The notes under the pieces: model-generated
Databases searched by the model: none
What the model saw: the letters and a program-made list of their open reading frames with translations, nothing else
Told to the model about the DNA's origin: nothing
Shown here: in pieces, positions 8,198 to 16,336 of the stretch
How the letters are laid out: the number at the start of each line of letters is the position of its first letter
How positions within the stretch are numbered: the first letter of the stretch is position 1
DNA from: an uncultured bacterium
GTDB lineage: Bacteria > Bacillota_I > Bacilli_A > RFN20 > CAG-826
Length of the DNA stretch: 64,000 nt
Assembly: GCA_949295325.1 (NCBI GenBank)
Contig: CASFKG010000001.1
Span: forward strand, 62,001 to 126,000
Reading direction: 5' to 3'
Made by a program: the position numbers and the translations under genes

Positions 8198-8719
8198 CTA
8201 CAAGCGATATTTCGAATAATCCTTGAAGGCCTTGAGCAGTTGGAGTTCCCGATTGCGGACCAGGTTTCCGATGGCGGTATCCGGTTGGTTTTCGTATAGG
8301 TCAATTGCCTCGTCGAAGGTGACGAACAGGGTCTTATCGATAAGCAGATCCCCCATGGAGTCCAAATTCTTTACCCCCGTGTCCTCCGTCAAACGGAAAA
8401 GATAGTACTGCGTATGGTTCTCCTGCCTAATCGGATAATAGAAATCCCATATCTCGCAAAGGCAGCGGATGCTCGAACCCCGCCAGCCTAGTTCTTCCCG
8501 GATTTCCCTTTCCAATGCCTTGGAAACGTCTTCCCCGTCCTGGACTCCGCCGCCGGGAAGCTCGTAATAGGAAGCCTTACCGAAAATATCATCCCGGCTT
8601 ACGAGATTGAGGGCAATCTTATAGTCTTCCCGTATGCAAACTCCGCGCACAGTCTGCCTGAGGCGGGTCACCATGGAGTGTCGGTAAAGACCATCTTCGA
8701 GATAAAGCCGGTACGCCAT
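8198..8719 (-). CDS. Nudix hydrolase
   Basis: The 173-residue protein has a Nudix box around residues 50-72: GGGVQDGEDVSKALEREIRE followed by ELGW, with the expected glycines and the REIREE metal-binding glutamates. Nudix enzymes hydrolyse nucleoside diphosphates linked to another moiety. The substrate cannot be predicted from the sequence. It stands alone between tRNA-His and a divergent membrane protein. Confidence 0.85.
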   Translation of the reverse strand: MAYRLYLEDGLYRHSMVTRLRQTVRGVCIREDYKIALNLVSRDDIFGKASYYELPGGGVQDGEDVSKALEREIREELGWRGSSIRCLCEIWDFYYPIRQENHTQYYLFRLTEDTGVKNLDSMGDLLIDKTLFVTFDEAIDLYENQPDTAIGNLVRNRELQLLKAFKDYSKYRL

Positions 8720-8802
8720 TGCCTTTATTTTCTATGTAACCCCGGCGACGTCAAGTTTTTTCTATCTCATTTCCCCGATTTCGGATATAAATTAATCTGC
8801 TT

Positions 8803-9492
8803 ATGTGCATAAGGAATCGCCTGGTTAGCCTTATATACCGCTCCGTAATCCTAACGGCATTGATAGCCGTCTATGCCGGCGTTTGGCTTACCTCCCCTAG
8901 TTCCTCGGAGACCTTTTTCACCTTCTCGGTGGAGACGAGCCTGTTGGTTCTTATAGCGATGGCTTTCAACGTCTATTTCTCGGCGAAGGACCTAAGTTCG
9001 ACCGGCCGGATCGGGGTAACCGGGTCGATATGCCTCCCCCTATCGCTGGCCATCCTTTCCTACAGCGTTCTCGGGTCGATTTCCTTCTACGTGGGGGAAA
9101 GCTACGTCGACCTCTACTACCTTCCCTGGCGCGTTGCCATGAACGTCATATTCCCCCTTTCCTATTTGCTCGATTACCTGCTTTTCCAGGAAAAGGGACC
9201 GGTTCTATTGACCCACCCCTGCTACTTCGTCCTCTACCCGTTCTTCTATATCGCCGTCATGATGGTGAAGCCCTTCATCACCGGCTACGATTCGTTAAAT
9301 AGCTGCCGCCTGCTATCGCCCAATAACTACGTCATGGAACAAAACTTCCTTTCGGGGAACGGGGGCTATAACGGGGTCGTGATTTCCGCCCTATTCGCCC
9401 TGCTCCTCTATTTGATAATCGCCTATGCAGTCGTTCTGCTCGACCAGCTATTGGGCCAAAGGTTCCGGATCAAGGACCGCGATTCCTATTAG
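8803..9492 (+). CDS. Membrane protein of unknown function
   Basis: The 229-residue protein is mostly hydrophobic with six likely membrane segments and few charged residues until the C-terminal KDRDSY. A TATAAA hexamer at 8786-8791 and TTAATC at 8792-8797 lie just before the ATG, so the leader would be a few bases at most. No family recognised. Its end overlaps the convergent neighbour by 4 bases. Confidence 0.6.
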   Translation: MCIRNRLVSLIYRSVILTALIAVYAGVWLTSPSSSETFFTFSVETSLLVLIAMAFNVYFSAKDLSSTGRIGVTGSICLPLSLAILSYSVLGSISFYVGESYVDLYYLPWRVAMNVIFPLSYLLDYLLFQEKGPVLLTHPCYFVLYPFFYIAVMMVKPFITGYDSLNSCRLLSPNNYVMEQNFLSGNGGYNGVVISALFALLLYLIIAYAVVLLDQLLGQRFRIKDRDSY

Positions 9493-9854
9493 ACCCTTGC
9501 AAGTGTTCCTCCTTTTTCAACCAGATCCGCCATCTCGCGGTCGGAGAATTCCCGGAAAGAACGGTAAGCGAAATCCTTTTCCGAAACGGAAACCGCCCAA
9601 AATCGGAGTCCCCTTGCGGTCTTGAAGCCCCTTATCAAAACGATTTCCTCCCCCGTAAGACCCGCGAAATCCGGTTCCTTCACCGTCTCTTTAACCATCT
9701 CGATGGCCTTAAGGTACCTATCCGGGTATTTGTCCGTCAGACCGCGCAGGGCCTTTTCGGGTAGATACACGCTTGGGTATGACTCGTATTCCTTTCCGAT
9801 GGCCCTTTGGATTTTCCGGCTTATCCGCCCGATTTTTAGATTTTCCATTTCCAT
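9489..9854 (-). CDS. Small PBECR-like (barnase/EndoU/RelE-type) nuclease-fold protein
   Basis: The ~121-residue protein contains VYLPEKALRGLTDKYPDRY, then VKEPDFAGLT, and a strand-like LRFWAVSVS. This order resembles the PBECR nuclease domains found at the end of phage and polymorphic-toxin proteins (segment with 'nPDyig' then a lysine/arginine strand). Here it is a free-standing protein with no toxin-delivery part and no recognisable antitoxin. The start is uncertain: ATGs lie at 9881, 9854 and 9848, and the latter two are preferred because homology starts after them. The assignment is tentative. Confidence 0.45.
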   Translation of the reverse strand: MEMENLKIGRISRKIQRAIGKEYESYPSVYLPEKALRGLTDKYPDRYLKAIEMVKETVKEPDFAGLTGEEIVLIRGFKTARGLRFWAVSVSEKDFAYRSFREFSDREMADLVEKGGTLARV

Positions 9855-9874
9855 ATACAAAAGTAATGGGGCTT

Positions 9875-9903
9875 TTGCCACACCGTCCCGATTTGAATAG
9901 AAT
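9875..9903 (+). promoter_or_regulatory. Promoter TTGCCA-17-TAGAAT, leaderless
   Basis: The -35 TTGCCA (9875-9880) and -10 TAGAAT (9898-9903) are 17 bases apart. The -10 ends 7 bases before the ATG at 9911, which would place the transcription start on the start codon. Confidence 0.75.
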
Positions 9904-9910
9904 TTCCTAG

Positions 9911-10618
9911 ATGAAATACGAAAAAGATTCCGCGACCACCATTGCCTACGGCATAACCCTGGTCTACTATCTGTTGGAAAATTGCCCGGAAAGGGGGAAA
10001 GTCCTCTATCTTCACCCGGATTTGAACGCCGGAAAGAAGGAGGAGCTCCTTAATCTGGGAAGGCAGAAGGGCCTGCAGTTAGTGGCGGACTCGAAAAAGG
10101 CCTTCTCCCTGAGCAAGGATTCGACCTACGCGGCCGTCACCTTCGACAAGCGGTATTCGCCGCTAATCGGGAATCTACCCCACGTGGTTCTCCACGAGGT
10201 TTCCAACATGGGCAACCTCGGCACCATCATGCGCTGCATGGCGGCCTTCGGGATCCACGACCTCGCCTTGGTCGGGGTGACCGCCGACCCCTACGACCCG
10301 AAGACCGTTAGGGCTTCGATGGGAGGGATATTCCGCTTGAGGATCGCCCGGTTCGCGAATATCGGGGAATACCGGAAATCACATCCGGAGCATAACCTCT
10401 ATCCCTTCATGCTAAGGGGGGCCAGTCCTTTGGAAAGCGTGGTGTCAAAAGCCCCGTATGCCCTCCTATTCGGGAACGAGGCAAGGGGGTTGCCGGATGA
10501 TTTCGCGGGTCTAGGCACCCCGGTCAAGATAGAACAGAATAGCGACGTCGATTCCCTGAATCTCGATAACGCCGTCTCGATCGGCCTATATTCCTTCCTA
10601 CATAAAAAGGCTTCCTGA
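9911..10618 (+). CDS. TrmH/SpoU-family RNA 2'-O-methyltransferase
   Basis: The 235-residue protein carries the three SpoU motifs: motif 1 HEVSNMGNLGTIMRCMAAFG (residues ~97-116), motif 2 LLFGNEARGLPDDF (~190-203) and motif 3 VDSLNLDNAVSIGLY (~213-227). The C-terminal trefoil-knot fold binds S-adenosylmethionine. It methylates the ribose of a tRNA or rRNA nucleotide; the target is not predictable. Motif 2 and 3 residues are intact, so it should be active. Confidence 0.85.
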   Translation: MKYEKDSATTIAYGITLVYYLLENCPERGKVLYLHPDLNAGKKEELLNLGRQKGLQLVADSKKAFSLSKDSTYAAVTFDKRYSPLIGNLPHVVLHEVSNMGNLGTIMRCMAAFGIHDLALVGVTADPYDPKTVRASMGGIFRLRIARFANIGEYRKSHPEHNLYPFMLRGASPLESVVSKAPYALLFGNEARGLPDDFAGLGTPVKIEQNSDVDSLNLDNAVSIGLYSFLHKKAS

Positions 10619-10650
10619 CGGGGATAACCCCGCAGAAGCCTCTTTGTTTT
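10608..10650. terminator. Terminator between SpoU and WYL genes
   Basis: Outer stem AGGCTTC / GAAGCCT and inner stem CGGGG / CCCCG with loop ATAA, followed by CTTTGTTTT on the plus strand. The opposite strand has an AAAAA run, so it may serve the convergent gene too. Confidence 0.8.
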
Positions 10651-10657
10651 GCCAAAA

Positions 10658-11698
10658 CTAAGCGTTTGTCGTTTCGGGAGGAAGGATGCCGTAGTCGTTG
10701 GCCATTTCAATCAGGAGTTCCTTGACCTTGTCCACGAGTTCCCGCGGGCCGACCGCGGTTACGTCCTCGCCGTACTGGCAGCACCAGTAGGAAAGGCTGA
10801 GCACGTCGGCCTTGACGCTGGCGTAGTGCTTGCCGTCCTCGGAATAGTATTTGACCCTGTCCCCGAACCAATCGTTTAGGGCATCCACGCCCTGCACCTT
10901 CTTGATCAATAAGGTCGCGTCCACGGAATCGCCGCCGAAGAGATAGACCCGGTCGTTCAGGTATTTGGCAAGGCTAAAGCCCGGCAATACGGAAGATATA
11001 TCGGCCCGGCCATCTTCGAGGACCTTGATGTCGACCATGTGGTCGACGCGGTAGGCGGTGATATGGCCGTGTTTGTAATAAGCCAGAAGGTAATAACGTC
11101 CGTTATTGGCAACTAGATAATAAGGCGAGACGACGAAGGTCTGCGGACCGTACATGCCGCGGAGTTTCGGATTGCCGTCATAATCGTAGCAGCGGTATTT
11201 GAAGCTTATCTTCCTCTCTTTTTCTATGGCTTCGACGAGGTAATCGACGTTGAGGAAAAAATCGACTCCCGTCTTCCTTTTCGATATGGAGGGCGAAGCG
11301 GTGATATAGGAGAAGTTCTTCTTTTTGTGCCGGCTAAGGAACCCCGTGAGCCTTTCGGCGATGTTCTTCACCTGTCCCGAAGGGATGTTGCGGCTAAGGA
11401 AGACGGCGTCGATCAGGTAGCGCACTTCGCTTTCCTGGAAATAGGAATCGACTATGTAAATGCCCTTGCGGGTGTGTTTTATCTCGAAGCCCAGATCCTC
11501 AAGGAGCTTTATGTTGGCCCCGATCGCCTTGCGCTGCATTTCCAAACCGTAACGGCGGTTCAGCAGGACGATTATGTCTTCCTGCAAGAGTGGGTGCTCC
11601 TGGTCCGATTCGCTGACGAGCAGGTCGAGAATCAATAGAGGAGAAGCCTTCGGCGTTATCTGATAATCGCCGTTCCATTGGAGATTCAAAAATGACAT
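10658..11698 (-). CDS. WYL-domain transcriptional regulator
   Basis: The 346-residue protein has an N-terminal winged-helix part (to ~residue 85) with LLQEDIIVLLNRRYGL and KAIGANIKLLEDLGFEI. A central WYL domain (~140-235) includes VSPYYLVANNGRYYLLAYY and a conserved TAYRVDHM. A C-terminal WCX extension follows. WYL regulators bind ligands, often nucleotides or nucleic acid, and control phage defence, DNA repair or metabolism. No defence genes are next to it, so the target is unknown. Two palindromes upstream suggest autoregulation. Confidence 0.85.
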   Translation of the reverse strand: MSFLNLQWNGDYQITPKASPLLILDLLVSESDQEHPLLQEDIIVLLNRRYGLEMQRKAIGANIKLLEDLGFEIKHTRKGIYIVDSYFQESEVRYLIDAVFLSRNIPSGQVKNIAERLTGFLSRHKKKNFSYITASPSISKRKTGVDFFLNVDYLVEAIEKERKISFKYRCYDYDGNPKLRGMYGPQTFVVSPYYLVANNGRYYLLAYYKHGHITAYRVDHMVDIKVLEDGRADISSVLPGFSLAKYLNDRVYLFGGDSVDATLLIKKVQGVDALNDWFGDRVKYYSEDGKHYASVKADVLSLSYWCCQYGEDVTAVGPRELVDKVKELLIEMANDYGILPPETTNA

Positions 11699-11727
11699 GT
11701 CTTCTTTTTACCACACATAATGGGAGA

Positions 11728-11749
11728 AATTTGTTACACGAAACAAATT
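11728..11749. promoter_or_regulatory. Candidate WYL operator
   Basis: AATTTGTT-N6-AACAAATT is a perfect inverted repeat 30 bases before the WYL start. It overlaps the expected -35 of a minus-strand TAAAAA -10 (11705-11710) that ends 6 bases before the ATG. A second perfect palindrome, TCCCTTTAAAGGGA, lies at 11774-11787. Confidence 0.45.
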
Positions 11750-12015
11750 CAACAAAATGTGTTCCCTCCTTTCCCTTTAAAGGGACCACTGCCCTAATGA
11801 AAAACGTTCGCTTTCCAAAATGGAATAGGAAATTCCGCAAAGAGGTTAAAGTTTTTTATATACGTTGGGCCGAAAATCTTTAAAAAGGGCAGCAACGACC
11901 TAACGATTTTCGTACTGCAAGAGAATATGCCAACCAGTCGCTTTGCAATATAAAGTCCGATAGTTTTACAAATCGTGGCCTTATACGGCCCAATCAAACC
12001 GCCGCCTTAGGCCCT

Positions 12016-12280
12016 TTATTTGGACGTTTCCTCGCTGGCAACGGAAAATGCCACGTGATAGTACCCTTGGCTAATCTCAGCCAATCGATCGATGCTTTTA
12101 GTTAAGCCCAAGAAGGAAGAGAACCGGCCGAGGAGCGGATATTCCTTCCGGGAAGCCCTGCCACCTACTTGCATCCAAATTGCCACGGAGGAAATATTCG
12201 AAGGCTGGTTTCCAATCCCCAATGGACGCCAGCCACTTCAGGGGATCAAGGTTTTCGGGAAGGGAAAAGCCGACGAGCAA
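12016..12280 (-). pseudogene. Possible degraded coding sequence (VOC/glyoxalase-like tail)
   Basis: Most of the 11699-12324 gap shows no gene. On the minus strand two overlapping frames look protein-like: the first with PENLDPLKWLASIGDWKPAF, the second, shifted by one base, with LTKSIDRLAEIS then GYYHVAFSVASEE before a stop at 12016. The segment GYYHVAFSV resembles the metal-binding strand of VOC/glyoxalase domains. No start codon follows the terminator at 12283-12311 in a sensible place. Low confidence; it may be chance. Confidence 0.25.
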
Positions 12281-12282
12281 CG

Positions 12283-12311
12283 AAAAAGCCCGACGCCGGA
12301 AGGCATCGGGC
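12283..12311 (-). terminator. Terminator of gltX-tRNA-Glu transcript
   Basis: On the minus strand GCCCGATGCC-TTCC-GGCGTCGGGC is followed by TTTTT. It lies 14 bases past the CCA end of tRNA-Glu. Confidence 0.9.
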
Positions 12312-12324
12312 AAGGTGTTTAGCA

Positions 12325-12399
12325 TGGTGACCCAGCCGGGAATCGAACCCGGGATTCAACCTTGAGAGGGTTGCGTCTTAGCCGCTTGACCACAGGGCC
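12325..12399 (-). tRNA. tRNA-Glu (CTC)
   Basis: The anticodon stem-loop is CAACC-CTCTCAA-GGTTG, giving anticodon CTC (reads GAG). The T-arm is GGGTTCGATTCCC, the acceptor GGCCCTG pairs with CTGGGTC, and CCA is encoded. It begins 30 bases after the gltX stop on the same strand and ahead of a shared terminator. Confidence 0.93.
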
Positions 12400-12429
12400 G
12401 CGCCAGATATTAAACCATTCTGGGGATGG

Positions 12430-14079
12430 TTAATCAAGGCAAAGGCGCGCGCATACGCGCTCCTTTCCGAGGATGGAAATGACTTCGTGGAGGTTCGGCG
12501 AATTCTTCGAACCGGTTATCGCCACCCTGAGCAGTCCGGCCGCATCGGCCATGTTGCCCTTGTAGGCGGACGGGTTGGCCTTGTACTCCTTGTTGGCGAT
12601 TGCGAAGCCCATGGCCGAGGCGATGGCCTTGACCGAATTCCACCAGGCGTTTTCGTCTTCCCCGAAGTCCATGGACTCCCGGCACTTGCCGAAGAAGGCG
12701 CTTATTAATTCCTTGTCGAACTTCGGATCGTAAGGCAGGCCCTTGGCCTTGATCTTCGCGAACTCGTCGTCGTAGAAGAAGGCGACGGAAGCCTCGATAT
12801 CGCTGTATTTGGCGTAGTCCTTGCGTGGATTCGGCCTATCCTTCTCGATGTCGATGCAGCGGGAGAAATACGCGGGATCGCGATTGATCTTCGCGAGGAG
12901 GGAAGGCGAATGCACGGCCGCCCAGTCGGCGATTTCCCGGACCAATCCCATACCCTTTTCGCGTGCAAGAACCTCGCGGGAGAAGTAATTGAGTTTGTCC
13001 ATGTCGAAGAGGGCTCCGTCGAGGCTCATCTTTTCAAACGAGAACCCGAAGTGCGATATGTCGTAGTCCTTGGTCTCGATGGTCCATTCCTCGAAGTTGC
13101 TGTTGGCGATCGACATGAGGTAGACCAAGACGGCCTTGGGCATGTAGCCCATTTCCTCGAAATAGCCGACCGAGGCTTCGGGATCCTTGCGCTTGCTAAG
13201 TTTCCTCTTGTTCCCGTGGTCGAGTTTCATGATGACCGGGAGATGGGCATAGCGCGGGGCCTTCCAGCCCATGTCGGCGAACAGCTGCAGGTGGACCGGG
13301 GTCGAGGGGATCCATTCCTCGCCGCGGCTTACGATGGTCGTGCCCATCAGGTGGTCGTCGACCACGTGGGCGAAGTGGTAGGTCGGCAGCCCGTCGCGCT
13401 TGAGAATGACGATGTCCATGTCGTTGTCCTGCAACTCTATATGGCCGCGGATAAGGTCGTCGAAGCCCGTTTTCCCGTTGTGGTCGCCCATCGACTTGTA
13501 GCGGATGACCCAAGGCTCGCCGGCCTTGACGCGCCTTTCGACTTCCTCCAATGGGAGATTGCGGTCGCGGGCGTATATCCCGTAGTAGCCCGGCAGGACC
13601 TTGCTGGCCTCCTGTGCCTCCTTGATCTTGGCGAGGTCCTCGGGAGTGGCGAAGTCGACGTAGGCTTTTCCTTCCAAAAGCAGGTGTTTGACGGCGCTCT
13701 TGTAGATGTCGGCCCGGAGCGACTGGCGGTAGGGCCCGTAGGCACCCTTGTCGCCTTCCGGGAACCAGCCTTCGTCGGGTACTATGCCGAAGCGGAGAAG
13801 CTGCCCGAGCAATTGCCGGTCGCTTCCTTCGATGGTCCTCTTGGTATCGGTGTCTTCCACGCGGAAGATGAACACGCCGCCCGTCTGCTTGGCGATAACG
13901 TAGGCGATGAGCGCGGTGAAAAGGCTCCCCGTGTGGAGGAAGCCGGTGGGCGAAGGGGCGAAGCGCGTTACTTCGGCTCCCTGCTTGAGTTCCCGCTTCG
14001 GGAACCGTTCTTCGAGATGTTCCAGGCTCGGATCGATGCCCGGCAATACCAGTTCGGCGATATCATTCAGGGTAGGCAT
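12430..14079 (-). CDS. gltX: Glutamyl-tRNA synthetase
   Basis: The 549-residue class I synthetase charges tRNA with glutamate. The HIGH-type motif is HTGS in RFAPSPTGFLHTGSLFTAL, FRVEDTDTKR follows, and the KMSKS motif appears as KLSKRKD. The start at 14079 is preferred because GCCGGAG lies 5 bases before it; the upstream ATG at 14094 overlaps that Shine-Dalgarno sequence. The protein is somewhat longer than many GltX. It is directly followed by tRNA-Glu with no terminator between, so enzyme and substrate RNA are probably cotranscribed. No T-box leader is visible. Confidence 0.93.
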   Translation of the reverse strand: MPTLNDIAELVLPGIDPSLEHLEERFPKRELKQGAEVTRFAPSPTGFLHTGSLFTALIAYVIAKQTGGVFIFRVEDTDTKRTIEGSDRQLLGQLLRFGIVPDEGWFPEGDKGAYGPYRQSLRADIYKSAVKHLLLEGKAYVDFATPEDLAKIKEAQEASKVLPGYYGIYARDRNLPLEEVERRVKAGEPWVIRYKSMGDHNGKTGFDDLIRGHIELQDNDMDIVILKRDGLPTYHFAHVVDDHLMGTTIVSRGEEWIPSTPVHLQLFADMGWKAPRYAHLPVIMKLDHGNKRKLSKRKDPEASVGYFEEMGYMPKAVLVYLMSIANSNFEEWTIETKDYDISHFGFSFEKMSLDGALFDMDKLNYFSREVLAREKGMGLVREIADWAAVHSPSLLAKINRDPAYFSRCIDIEKDRPNPRKDYAKYSDIEASVAFFYDDEFAKIKAKGLPYDPKFDKELISAFFGKCRESMDFGEDENAWWNSVKAIASAMGFAIANKEYKANPSAYKGNMADAAGLLRVAITGSKNSPNLHEVISILGKERVCARLCLD

Positions 14080-14124
14080 AAAAACTCCGGCCATATATTA
14101 AGGGAAGTCACCGCTTAAATCCAC

Positions 14125-14153
14125 TTGATTAGCAGGCCAGCCCTACATATAAT
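14125..14153 (+). promoter_or_regulatory. tRNA-Gly promoter
   Basis: -35 TTGATT (14125-14130), 17-base spacer, -10 TATAAT (14148-14153). The tRNA begins 21 bases after the -10. Confidence 0.85.
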
Positions 14154-14174
14154 GTGCAAGCCCGAAAGGGTCAT

Positions 14175-14248
14175 GCAGGTGTAGTTCAATGGCAGAACAT
14201 TACCTTGCCAAGGTAAATATGCGGGTTCGATTCCCGTCACTTGCTCCA
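14175..14248 (+). tRNA. tRNA-Gly (GCC)
   Basis: The anticodon arm is TTACC-TTGCCAA-GGTAA, anticodon GCC. The T-arm GGGTTCGATTCCC is present. The acceptor GCAGGTG pairs with CACTTGC (one G-U), discriminator T, CCA encoded. Confidence 0.95.
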
Positions 14249-14259
14249 GCGATATGATG

Positions 14260-14280
14260 CCCCGGAAACGGGGTTTTGTT
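14260..14280 (+). terminator. Terminator after tRNA-Gly
   Basis: CCCCG-GAAA-CGGGG, a GNRA tetraloop hairpin, followed by TTTTGTTG. Confidence 0.75.
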
Positions 14281-14291
14281 GTTTATATATA

Positions 14292-14879
14292 ATGAAAAAA
14301 GAAATAGTCCTTGCCTCCAACAATCCCGGAAAGCTCGCGGAGTTCCGCGAGATACTCTCCCCGATGGGTTACGTGGTCTATTCCCCTAGGGATCTCAACA
14401 TCGATTTCGATCCGGTCGAAAACGGCCGTGACTACCGCGAAAACGCCCTGATAAAGGCCAAAGCCGCCTTCGCTAAGGTCAGGTTTTCCGTGATCGCCGA
14501 CGACTCGGGGTTCGAGATAAAGGACCTTAACGGCTTCCCGGGCCTATATACCGCCCGTTACCTGAAGGAGATGGGCAGCCTCGAAGGCGTGCTCAGGGAT
14601 TTGGAGGCCCGGCTTCCGGAAGATAGCAGCCGCAAAGCCACTTTCAAGTGCTGCCTCTGCCTGCTCGAAAAGGGTCTTGGCAAGCCCCTTTACTTCGAGG
14701 GGGAATGCCCCGGATACCTATTGAAAGAGGCAAAGGGCGAAAACGGGTTCGGCTACGACCCCATATTCCATAGCTACGAAAAGGACCTCGATTTCGGGAC
14801 CGCCCGCAAAATCGACAAGGACAGGGTAAGCCACCGGGGCAAGGCCCTTTTCCGGCTCGCCCTGTATCTATCAATTTGA
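14292..14879 (+). CDS. rdgB: Non-canonical purine NTP pyrophosphatase (RdgB/HAM1)
   Basis: The 195-residue protein begins IVLASNNPGKLAEFREIL and carries the HAM1 signature region VIADDSGFEIKDLNGFPG followed by TARY, then GFGYDPIF near residue 155. It removes dITP/XTP from the nucleotide pool. The start at 14292 was chosen because the longer frame runs back into the tRNA-Gly gene. No Shine-Dalgarno is visible; the ATG is preceded directly by TTTATATATA. Confidence 0.9.
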   Translation: MKKEIVLASNNPGKLAEFREILSPMGYVVYSPRDLNIDFDPVENGRDYRENALIKAKAAFAKVRFSVIADDSGFEIKDLNGFPGLYTARYLKEMGSLEGVLRDLEARLPEDSSRKATFKCCLCLLEKGLGKPLYFEGECPGYLLKEAKGENGFGYDPIFHSYEKDLDFGTARKIDKDRVSHRGKALFRLALYLSI

Positions 14880-14917
14880 AGAAAGCCGTCTTAGGATAAT
14901 CCCATAAGGAGCCCCCT

Positions 14918-16336
14918 ATGGAAGAGAAAAGACGTTTCGGTGCCCGCAACTGGGCATCGCTCGTTCTCATAGGCCTGGTGGGACAGCTTTCCTGGGCCAT
15001 CGAGAACAACTACATCAACCTTTGGGTCTACAGCCAGACCTACGATACCCTCTACGTCACCCTGATGACGGTTTTCAGCGCCGTCGCGGCCACCTTGACC
15101 ACCCTGCTCATGGGTGCCCTGAGCGACCGGTTGGGAAAGCGCCGCGTCTTCATTGCGGGCGGCTACGTCGCCTGGGGCGTTTCCGTCTTCCTCTTCGGCC
15201 TCATCAACTACCGGAACATGGTTAACCTGGCCGGGGCCGCGATGGCCACGACGATGGTCGGGACCTTCATGGTCATTGCCGACGTCCTCATGACCTTCTT
15301 CGGCTCCACCGCCAACGACGCCTGTTTCAACGCCTACCTCACCGACGCGACGAACAGCGAAAACCGCGGCAGAATCGAGTCGGTCAACTCGGTTTTGCCT
15401 TTAATCGGCAACATCGTGATAGTTCTGGTCGCGGGCTTGATGGGCTGCGGCGCGGTCGTGCCGGGGGAAAGCCTGCCGCTAGAACAAAACGCCTTGGCCC
15501 TAGAAGAGCCTTGGTTCGTCTTCTTCCTGGTATTCGGGGCCGCCATCCTCCTCATGGGGGTGGCCGCCTGGTTCCTATTGCCCAAGGACGAGACACGGCC
15601 GAATACGGAAACCAAGTACCTCAGGCAAATCGCCTACGGCTTCCGCCCGAGCGTCGCCAAGTCCAACAAGACCCTTTATCTCGCGCTTCTCTCCTTCATG
15701 GCCTACAACTGCGCCATCAATTCCTTCATGCCCTACTGGATGATCTATTTCCAGAATTCCCAGGAAGCCGGGGGGGCCGGACTCGGCAGCGGCCTGGACT
15801 TCTACCTCACCGTCGGGATCATCCTGGTATTAGCCAGCATCCTCACCGTGGTCTTCGGGCTCTTCATGGACCGGATCGGAAGGCTGCGCCTAATGGTTCC
15901 CGCGCTCCTATTGACCGCGGTCGGCTTCATAGGGGTTTTCTTCAGCAAGGAGACATGGTCCTTGGCGCTTACCGGCACCATAATGATGTTCGGCTACCTT
16001 CTTTCCACCGCCGTGCTGGGCGCGGAAATCCGCGACCTGACCCCCAAGGAAAGGGTCGGGGCCTTCCAGGGGGTCAGGATGGTGTTCGTGGTCTTAATCC
16101 CGATGATAATCGGCCCGGCCGTCGCCCAGACGACCTTCACGGTCACGGCGGACTACGTAAACTCCTACGGCCAGACCGGAACGGCCGCCCCGAACGCCTA
16201 CATGTTCCTCGTGGCCCTGGGATTCGTCATCGTTTCCGCTCTCCCGATGGCTTTCCTCTTACGGCAAAAAAGAAAGGACGTCGGAGCGTCCTTGGAAAAA
16301 GCCAAGAAGGAAGAAAGCCAAGAACCTAGGCAATGA
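14918..16336 (+). CDS. MFS transporter
   Basis: The 472-residue protein has about 12 membrane segments. The loop between helices 2 and 3 has the MFS signature GALSDRLGKRRVFIAGG (residues ~65-82), and a second, weaker copy (LFMDRIGRLRLMVPA) opens the second half. It has AAGGAG 7 bases before the ATG, so its translation is Shine-Dalgarno-led. It may follow rdgB in one transcript. The architecture recalls sugar:cation symporters of the MFS/GPH type, but the substrate is unknown. Its end overlaps the convergent lipoprotein gene by 11 bases. Confidence 0.85.
   Translation: MEEKRRFGARNWASLVLIGLVGQLSWAIENNYINLWVYSQTYDTLYVTLMTVFSAVAATLTTLLMGALSDRLGKRRVFIAGGYVAWGVSVFLFGLINYRNMVNLAGAAMATTMVGTFMVIADVLMTFFGSTANDACFNAYLTDATNSENRGRIESVNSVLPLIGNIVIVLVAGLMGCGAVVPGESLPLEQNALALEEPWFVFFLVFGAAILLMGVAAWFLLPKDETRPNTETKYLRQIAYGFRPSVAKSNKTLYLALLSFMAYNCAINSFMPYWMIYFQNSQEAGGAGLGSGLDFYLTVGIILVLASILTVVFGLFMDRIGRLRLMVPALLLTAVGFIGVFFSKETWSLALTGTIMMFGYLLSTAVLGAEIRDLTPKERVGAFQGVRMVFVVLIPMIIGPAVAQTTFTVTADYVNSYGQTGTAAPNAYMFLVALGFVIVSALPMAFLLRQKRKDVGASLEKAKKEESQEPRQ

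Noticed and set aside
12098-12325. 75-residue minus-strand frame after tRNA-Glu
   Set aside because: Its ATG lies in the tRNA 3' end and terminator; only the later part looks protein-like, so it was listed as a doubtful remnant rather than a gene.
12910-14118. 402-residue plus-strand open frame
   Set aside because: Antisense to gltX, whose motifs are clear; composition (His/Val/Gly-rich) is typical of a shadow frame.
14280-14294. Leaderless promoter for rdgB (TTTATATATAATG)
   Set aside because: The AT-rich string abuts the ATG with no room for the usual 6-7 base gap, so it was not counted as a case.
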